DNA of 64,000 bases from Nocardia albiluteola (lineage in GTDB: Bacteria; Actinomycetota; Actinomycetes; Mycobacteriales; Mycobacteriaceae): contig NZ_JAHKNI010000002.1 in NCBI RefSeq assembly GCF_018860155.1, forward strand, positions 474,713 through 538,712, read 5' to 3'. A program made the position numbers and the translations under genes. The first letter of the stretch is position 1. Each line of letters starts with the position of its first letter. The notes beneath the pieces were generated by a model. It was not told the origin of the DNA, searched no databases, and saw only the letters and a program-made list of their open reading frames with translations. Shown piece after piece: positions 59,073-64,000 of this stretch.

Positions 59073-60271
59073 GATTTCGCCTTCACCAGGATCGCGTACT
59101 GGGCCGAAATGCGTTGCTGCGCATCGAGCAGCTGGTTGCCCCAGGACTGGGATGCGTAGCGGCCGTAGGCCACCGCGCAGTAATAGTGGATCGCCTGGGT
59201 CTGCGGGCCGTGGTACTGGCGGCATTTGGCGATCGGCAGGCCGCGCGGCGGTGCGGCGGACTTGAAGTGCTTTTCCAGATCGCCGAGCTGGTCGCGGGCG
59301 TCCAGGGCGGTGGCCTCGTCGCGGGTGCGGTACAGATCGTTGCCGTACTGTGCGTATTTGTCGACGCCGTCGGCGACGAGCCACTGCTGGGTGCTCAGCG
59401 GGTCGGTGCTCCAGTTCAGTGCGGCGTGCGCGTCGTAGACCGCGGGCGGATTCAGCCAGTCGTCGGTGGAGGCCTTGGGGCGCACCATCGTCCGGCCGAG
59501 CATGCCGGAATCATCGATGGGCTGATCGGTGAGCTGATCGACCGGATGCGGGGTGAATTTCGCGATCGCCGGAACGACCGTGTCCAGGCTCTTGGTGACC
59601 TTGCCGACCAGTTCGGGCAGGTCGGTGTGGTGGAACCAGATCCTGGCGTGGTCGTACACCGAGGTGAACACGAGCATCTTCCCGCTCGCGTACCAGTCGT
59701 CGATCGCCTGCGTGCCCGGTTCCCAATGGGCATGGGCGGCGGGATATTTGGGGATCGGCACCGGCTGGCTGCCGGGCTTGCTGGTGAAATCGAGATGTTC
59801 CAGGGCGGAAGCGGCGCCGGCGGCGGACTGCTCGTCGGGGAAGAGCATCACCGCGTTGACCAGTTCGAGGCCCGCGATGGCCTGGCTGCTTCTGCCGTAG
59901 CTGACGAAGCCGCCGACCAGGCCGGGCGCCACGGCGGCGAAATTGTCCAGATTGCAGAAATTCGGCAGCATCGAATTCTTGGGATCGGTGAACACGACGG
60001 CATTCGGATTTCCGCCGTAGACCAGTGCGGGATCGATATCCATCGCCAGCGGGACCACGTTGCCGAGACGCTCGGCCTCGATGTTCGCGGCCTGCAGGGC
60101 ACTCTTCGGTTTGCCCATATCGCGCGGACTCGCGTTGTAGGGGCCGAAATCCAACGCGCTCAGGTCGATCCGTGGTGTGGGGGAGGACCCGCCGTGGCTC
60201 GAACCGCAGCCCGTGAGCAGGGCGGTGAGCAGCAGCGTCAGGCCGATCGCTGATACCGACGACCTGCGCAT
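59069..60271 (-). CDS. DUF7373-type lipoprotein (paralogue 4)
   Basis: 400 aa from the ATG at 60271. Signal and lipobox SVSAIGLTLLLTALLTGCGS (LTGC). Opening PRIDLSALDFGPYNASPRDM; PLAMDIDPALVYG; KYPAAHAHWEPGTQAIDDWY; PAVYDAHAALNWSTDPLSTQ; cysteines in IAKCRQYHGP and HYYCAVAYGRY; end DAQQRISAQYAILVKAKS. Somewhat more diverged at the N-terminal end than the others. Overlaps paralogue 3 by 4 bp, 111 bp after paralogue 5. Confidence 0.87.
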   Translation of the reverse strand: MRRSSVSAIGLTLLLTALLTGCGSSHGGSSPTPRIDLSALDFGPYNASPRDMGKPKSALQAANIEAERLGNVVPLAMDIDPALVYGGNPNAVVFTDPKNSMLPNFCNLDNFAAVAPGLVGGFVSYGRSSQAIAGLELVNAVMLFPDEQSAAGAASALEHLDFTSKPGSQPVPIPKYPAAHAHWEPGTQAIDDWYASGKMLVFTSVYDHARIWFHHTDLPELVGKVTKSLDTVVPAIAKFTPHPVDQLTDQPIDDSGMLGRTMVRPKASTDDWLNPPAVYDAHAALNWSTDPLSTQQWLVADGVDKYAQYGNDLYRTRDEATALDARDQLGDLEKHFKSAAPPRGLPIAKCRQYHGPQTQAIHYYCAVAYGRYASQSWGNQLLDAQQRISAQYAILVKAKS

Positions 60272-60382
60272 ACTTCCCCTCCCGTGGAACACGGCCGCGT
60301 CCACCCGCTCGGCGACGGCCCGTCGGTATCCTACACACCCGGCCGACGGTGGCCGGGTGTGAAGTTAACCCCCTGTACGCGT

Positions 60383-61594
60383 TCACAGGCTGTTGGCCAG
60401 CAGCGCATATGCGGCCGCGGCTCGGGTGCGGATATCGGAGCGGTCGTTGCTCACGACCACCTCGACGTATCGGCCGTGGGTGATGAAGCAGCGGTACGAG
60501 AACTGCCGGGTGCTGTCGCCGCTGCTGCTCAGCTGCAGGCACCGGGCGCCCGGTAGCTGCGCGGGAGCGTCGGCCGACTCGTAGGTCGTGTCCGTGGCGG
60601 CGACCAGGCCGTTGACCAGACGCCCGGCCGCCGGGGCGTCGCGCACGCGCAGCACCGTGCTGGTGTCGGCGATGGCGACCGCATCCAGGCCGGTATCGGC
60701 GGCCAGTCTCCGGCGACCCGCCTCGTCCTGGCCGTTATCGATGAAATCGTTGGGGCCGTAGCTGGCGAAGCGATCCCGGTCGGGCGTGATCGCGGTGCGG
60801 TCGCGCACCACCGCACGGGCCAGCAGGCCGTCCGGATCCAGCGGCAGGCCGGCCAGCCGATCGGCCGGCGTGGCGGTGAACGCGTCCAGCGCGGGGACCT
60901 GGGCGTCGAAGCACTTGCTCACCCACGCCAGCAGATCCTGATCGTCCGGCTTGGGCCGCTCGACGAACAGCGAGATGACGAAGTCCTTGTGCGCCAGGAA
61001 GGCCCCGACGTTGTTGATGCCGGGGCGCCAGTGGATGAAGGCATCGTGATACTTCGGCAGGGTGAGCTTCTGGTTGTCGACGGGGTCGACACCGAAATCG
61101 GCGTCCTCGAGCTCGCCCGCGGCGCGCGTCGCGGTGTCGGCGTCCGGGAATCGCATCACGAAGTCGGTGACCGAGGTGGTGTCGGAGGTGGCGACGCCGC
61201 TGCCGGGCTCGTCGGCCTTGTCGGCGCCGGAGGTGGTGTAGCCGGCGAGCAGGTTCTCCTTGTCCAGGATCGGCTTGGACACCATGGCGAGCAGACGGGT
61301 GGTGGCCTCGGTGTCGTCCGCCACGACGCGCCCGCCCTGGCCGACCACCAGCGACGGGTCGATCGCCACCGCCGGAACCACCGCCCGCGACATCCGCATG
61401 CCCTCCGCCAGCGCACCGGCAGTGCCGGCGGTCTGGGTGTAGGAGTGTTTGTCCACGGCGAAGCTGCCGACATTCAGGGTGCGGACATCGAGTTCGGCGG
61501 CGGTCGGCGTGCCCTTCACCCCGCATCCGGCCAGGAGCGCGACGGCTGCGGCCGCGGTCAGCGACGCCTGTATGCGGCGTGTCGTGAGGCGCAT
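60383..61594 (-). CDS. DUF7373-type lipoprotein (paralogue 5)
   Basis: 403 aa. Signal and lipobox RRIQASLTAAAAVALLAGCG (LAGC). Opening AELDVRTLNVGSFAVDKHSY; PAVAIDPSLVVGQGG; KYHDAFIHWRPGINNVGAFL; FASYGPNDFIDNGQDEAGRR; cysteines in GARCLQLSSS and FSYRCFITHGRYV; the end DIRTRAAAAYALLANSL is degenerate compared with the DAHQR motif of its neighbours. 90 bp after paralogue 6 and 111 bp before paralogue 4 on the same strand. Confidence 0.87.
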   Translation of the reverse strand: MRLTTRRIQASLTAAAAVALLAGCGVKGTPTAAELDVRTLNVGSFAVDKHSYTQTAGTAGALAEGMRMSRAVVPAVAIDPSLVVGQGGRVVADDTEATTRLLAMVSKPILDKENLLAGYTTSGADKADEPGSGVATSDTTSVTDFVMRFPDADTATRAAGELEDADFGVDPVDNQKLTLPKYHDAFIHWRPGINNVGAFLAHKDFVISLFVERPKPDDQDLLAWVSKCFDAQVPALDAFTATPADRLAGLPLDPDGLLARAVVRDRTAITPDRDRFASYGPNDFIDNGQDEAGRRRLAADTGLDAVAIADTSTVLRVRDAPAAGRLVNGLVAATDTTYESADAPAQLPGARCLQLSSSGDSTRQFSYRCFITHGRYVEVVVSNDRSDIRTRAAAAYALLANSL

Positions 61595-61684
61595 TGCGGG
61601 ACCCCCGATTCCTCCAGGTAACCGATCAAAAGTATCGCACCGGGGGTCGCCGCGCGGGCTCTCGCGGCTGGCAACATCCGTGGG

Positions 61685-62929
61685 TTACCGGCTCCTGGCC
61701 AGGATCGAATACTGCGCGGCCGCACGCTGATACAACCCCTGTTCGGTCCGGCCCTCCAGGGTGTCCGCGGACCCGACCAGGCCGACATAGCGCCCGTAGA
61801 CCACCGCGCAGATCGAGCGGGCGTTGGTCACGGGATCCGCCTCGTCCCGCTCGACGCAGTGCGCATCGGTGATGCCCGGCGGGTTCGCGAGCTCCTGGTC
61901 GTCGTGCCCGACGAGGGTCAGCGTCGCCTGCAGCCGGAATGCCGAATCGAGATCCTTGGTGCGGTAGATCTTTCCGGCGTTCTGGGCGACGAGGTCGACG
62001 CCGTCGGCGGCGAACGCCCGGCGCATCAGGCCGGCGTCGTCCTCGAAATGCAGTGCGGCGCCGGGATCGTAGACGCCCTCGAGGTTGTCGAGCGAGTAGT
62101 CGCTGGGCGCCACCACGCTGCGGGGATCGGCCAGTGTGCGTCGCAGCATCGCGTCCCGGTCCGCCTCGAGTCCCGGGATGTCCTGTGGCGGTGTGGGTGT
62201 CAGGCTCGCCATTGCCGCGAACTGGGCCCGCGCCAACGCGGTCAGCCGGGCGGCCAGCGCGACCGGATCCGGCCGCGGGAGCACGGCCTGGATCAGCACG
62301 AGGTACGCGCCGCGCACCGCGAGGAGCTGACCGGTCGCGTCGTCGGCCGACCCGGCCGGGGCATTCGGCTCGGCGACTGGCAGGGGGTGACGTCCGGGAG
62401 ATCCCATGGCGCCGTTGAGATCCCTCGCCGCCGCCTGGGCCGCGGCCGGATCGCCGAAGCGCAGCAGGGCGATGTCGGCGGCCCGGCGCGCGCGCAGGCT
62501 CCGGTTGTTGCGCCCCAGCATGACACCGCCGATGAGGCTGTGCGCGGGGGCGATCGAGGCGAATGCCTGCGGCAGCAGATGATCGTTGTCCAGGATTCCC
62601 ACGGCGTCGCTGTCGAGGATCTCGACGTCCGAGGCGAAATTCAGGTCCGGATCGATATCGGACGGGTCGGCCAGATAGCCGAACATGCGGCGCGCCTCGA
62701 GCCGGTAGACCTCGTCGGCCGAGTCGGTCTCCGGGCGGTAGTCGGCCGGATTCGCGACGTACGGGCCGACATTGAGCGTGCGCAGCTCGGCGCCCGTCAT
62801 CCCCGCGACGGCGTGGCCGGGCACGACGGAGGAGGTCAGGGTGCCGGTGACGGTCGCGATCGCGGCGGCCAGGATCGTCGTGAGGACGACGACCCGGAAG
62901 CGGTGGATTCGCTCTCGCATGCGCCTCAT
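61685..62929 (-). CDS. DUF7373-type protein without lipobox (paralogue 6)
   Basis: 414 aa; the ATG at 62929 overlaps the stop of paralogue 7 (ATGA). Basic N-terminus and a hydrophobic helix (FRVVVLTTILAAAIATVTGT) with no cysteine after it, so it is a signal-anchor or a Sec-cleaved protein (near GHA-VAG), not a lipoprotein. Family marks: AELRTLNVGPYVANPADYRP, DIDPDLNFASDVEILD, YDPGAALHFEDDAGLMRRAF, cysteines in DAHCVERDEA and SICAVVYGRYV, end QRAAAQYSILARSR. A short insert (TLEGRTEQGLY) splits the terminal motif. Confidence 0.82.
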   Translation of the reverse strand: MRRMRERIHRFRVVVLTTILAAAIATVTGTLTSSVVPGHAVAGMTGAELRTLNVGPYVANPADYRPETDSADEVYRLEARRMFGYLADPSDIDPDLNFASDVEILDSDAVGILDNDHLLPQAFASIAPAHSLIGGVMLGRNNRSLRARRAADIALLRFGDPAAAQAAARDLNGAMGSPGRHPLPVAEPNAPAGSADDATGQLLAVRGAYLVLIQAVLPRPDPVALAARLTALARAQFAAMASLTPTPPQDIPGLEADRDAMLRRTLADPRSVVAPSDYSLDNLEGVYDPGAALHFEDDAGLMRRAFAADGVDLVAQNAGKIYRTKDLDSAFRLQATLTLVGHDDQELANPPGITDAHCVERDEADPVTNARSICAVVYGRYVGLVGSADTLEGRTEQGLYQRAAAQYSILARSR

Positions 62930-64000
62930 CGATCCGTCAGCAGGACGTACTGCGCCGCCACCTTCTGGTGCAGTACATCGAGGTTCGGGTCCTTCGCCAG
63001 GACCGTGTAGTGGTCGAGCTGGAAGACGCATTCGTCGGTGTCCGGCTCGGATTCCTGTGTGTCGGAAAAGCATTCGATATTGCCCGGGATTCCCGGCGGC
63101 GGGGGAAGGAGATGGTCGCGCGATGCCGGCCGCCAGCGCGCCCAGAGCGCGCGCGCCGCCGCGCCGGTGCGGCTGTGGAAGACCTTGGCGCCCCCGATGG
63201 CGGCGCGATCGATGTCTCCCGTCGTCAGCGCCCGGATGTCCGGATCGTCGAGCTGTTCGATCGCGCCTCGCCCGGCGTAGACGCCGTCCGGGACCTGGCG
63301 GGTCGTCTGCCGCGCCGAGGGCAGTGTGTGTCCGAGCAGTCCGTCCGGATCGAGCGGGAGGTGCTCGAAACGATCGGCCGGGGTTGGCGAAAAGTCGTCC
63401 AGCAGCGGCAGTTCCGCGTCCAGCGCCCGCTGCGTGCGGTCGACGAGGGCGCCGAGGTCGGGGGGTGCCGCGGGCGCGTCCACCTTGACGAACACCACGA
63501 ACGGGCCGTGCGTGAGCCAGGTGCCCAGCGAGGCCACCGTCGGCTGCCAATGTGCCCGGGCCTGTGGATATTTCGGCATCGGCACGGGTTGATTGGCCGA
63601 CGCGAAGGTGAAGTCGTCGTGCTCGAGCGCCGATCCGGCGGCGGTGGCGCGGGCGGCGTCCGGGAGCTCGATGACCGCGATGCTCATCGTGCGCGCCGGC
63701 GGCGCGGATCCGGTGGCGGGCGGGATCTGCCCTGTGACAACCCATCCGCCCCGCAGGCCCGGGGTATCGGCCTCGAAGGTGTCGTTGACCAGGATGCCGT
63801 CCAGTCCGTTGTGGTCGATCACGAGCCCGGCGTCCTGCAGCTGGGTCAGGGCGGGATCCGCCTCGGACGGCAACGCGACGTAATCGGCCAGCCGCTGCGA
63901 CTCGCGGATGCGTGCCTGGCGGTTGTTCAGCGCGTCGCCGAGCGCGCGCGGAACGATCCGGTAGTGGCCGACGTCCAGTCGCGACATGTTGGTCTCCTGC
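62926..64000 (-). CDS. DUF7373-type protein (paralogue 7), 5' end probably beyond the window
   Basis: At least 353 aa. The frame is open to the right edge. An ATG at 63987 with AGGAG upstream looks like a start, but it would begin at SRLDVGHYRIVPRALG, inside the family's opening motif (E-x-DVRTLDVGSY). The codons before it (Gln-Glu-Thr-Asn) align with that motif, so the true start with the signal peptide is most likely outside. Family marks: KYPQARAHWQPTVASLGTWL, PLDPDGLLGHTLP, YAGRGAIEQLDDPDI, cysteines in NIECFSDTQE and ECVFQLDHYTV, end LHQKVAAQYVLLTDR. Confidence 0.8.
   Translation of the reverse strand, partial: QETNMSRLDVGHYRIVPRALGDALNNRQARIRESQRLADYVALPSEADPALTQLQDAGLVIDHNGLDGILVNDTFEADTPGLRGGWVVTGQIPPATGSAPPARTMSIAVIELPDAARATAAGSALEHDDFTFASANQPVPMPKYPQARAHWQPTVASLGTWLTHGPFVVFVKVDAPAAPPDLGALVDRTQRALDAELPLLDDFSPTPADRFEHLPLDPDGLLGHTLPSARQTTRQVPDGVYAGRGAIEQLDDPDIRALTTGDIDRAAIGGAKVFHSRTGAAARALWARWRPASRDHLLPPPPGIPGNIECFSDTQESEPDTDECVFQLDHYTVLAKDPNLDVLHQKVAAQYVLLTDR

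Noticed and set aside
61685..63745. A single frame of 686 codons extending paralogue 6 upstream
   Set aside because: The upstream 270 codons overlap paralogue 7 in another frame and have no family similarity; the ATG at 62929 with ATGA coupling is the sensible start.
63985..63987. ATG with AGGAG upstream as the true start of paralogue 7
   Set aside because: It would remove the signal peptide and cut into the conserved opening motif, which aligns through the preceding codons; the gene most likely continues past the edge.

Overview
The window is about 70% GC, densely coded DNA of a Mycobacteriales actinobacterium, most likely Nocardia or a close relative. Three things point there: a block from mprA to the GlpR-type membrane protein whose gene order parallels Mycobacterium tuberculosis Rv0981-Rv0996 (as recalled, not searched), a tandem pair of MspA-type outer-membrane porins, and a run of DUF7373-type lipoproteins typical of Nocardia. 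The genus is an inference. I found no rRNA, tRNA, CRISPR array or transposase.

Layout. 0-1.5 kb: end of a zinc-independent ribosomal protein operon (Mrf-like CobW protein, L31 type B, cysteine-free L32). 1.8-4.2 kb: a coiled-coil protein, a secreted Gly-rich protein and an MHYT membrane protein. 4.5-8.8 kb: a four-gene conservon (sensor kinase, roadblock, DUF742, small GTPase). 9.1-14 kb: the envelope-stress operon mprA-mprB-pepD-moaB2 plus a small protein, with matching MprA-box-like repeats before mprA and before pepD. 14-16 kb: two MspA porins behind a perfect Crp/GlxR site and an unusual array of five covarying hairpins. 16-23 kb: mscL, a SAF protein, an FmdB/Ruc zinc ribbon, 5-formyl-THF cyclo-ligase, galU, moeA/glp, a GNAT acetyltransferase and glpR/sepX.

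23.4-34.7 kb: a CHRD lipoprotein, then a complete oxidative uronate catabolic locus on two divergent arms. The plus arm carries an IclR regulator, uronate dehydrogenase, a sugar MFS transporter, a lactonase and an aldose 1-epimerase. The minus arm carries a LysR regulator, 5-keto-4-deoxyglucarate dehydratase, galactarate/glucarate dehydratase and a 2-ketoglutaric semialdehyde dehydrogenase. Together they would carry a hexuronate to 2-oxoglutarate without phosphorylation. The IclR/LysR and transporter promoters share palindromic operators.

34.7-44.3 kb: accessory genes: two AraC regulators, two small enzymes (VOC, EthD), a FUSC exporter with an internal 120-bp repeat and its MarR regulator, a GT4 glycosyltransferase, and a DUF3311/sodium-solute symporter pair. 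44.8-47.3 kb: an F0-only ATP synthase cluster (atpI-B-E-F and a b-delta gene cut off before its delta domain), with no F1 genes following. 47.3-52.3 kb: a hypothetical protein, a metallophosphoesterase, a mycothiol/DinB-type protein, a secreted TAP-like hydrolase and a VOC protein. 52.4-64 kb, all on the minus strand: an orphan WXG100 (Esx) pair and seven DUF7373 paralogues, in near-operonic order, with a transmembrane Ser/Thr kinase embedded among them; the last runs off the right edge.
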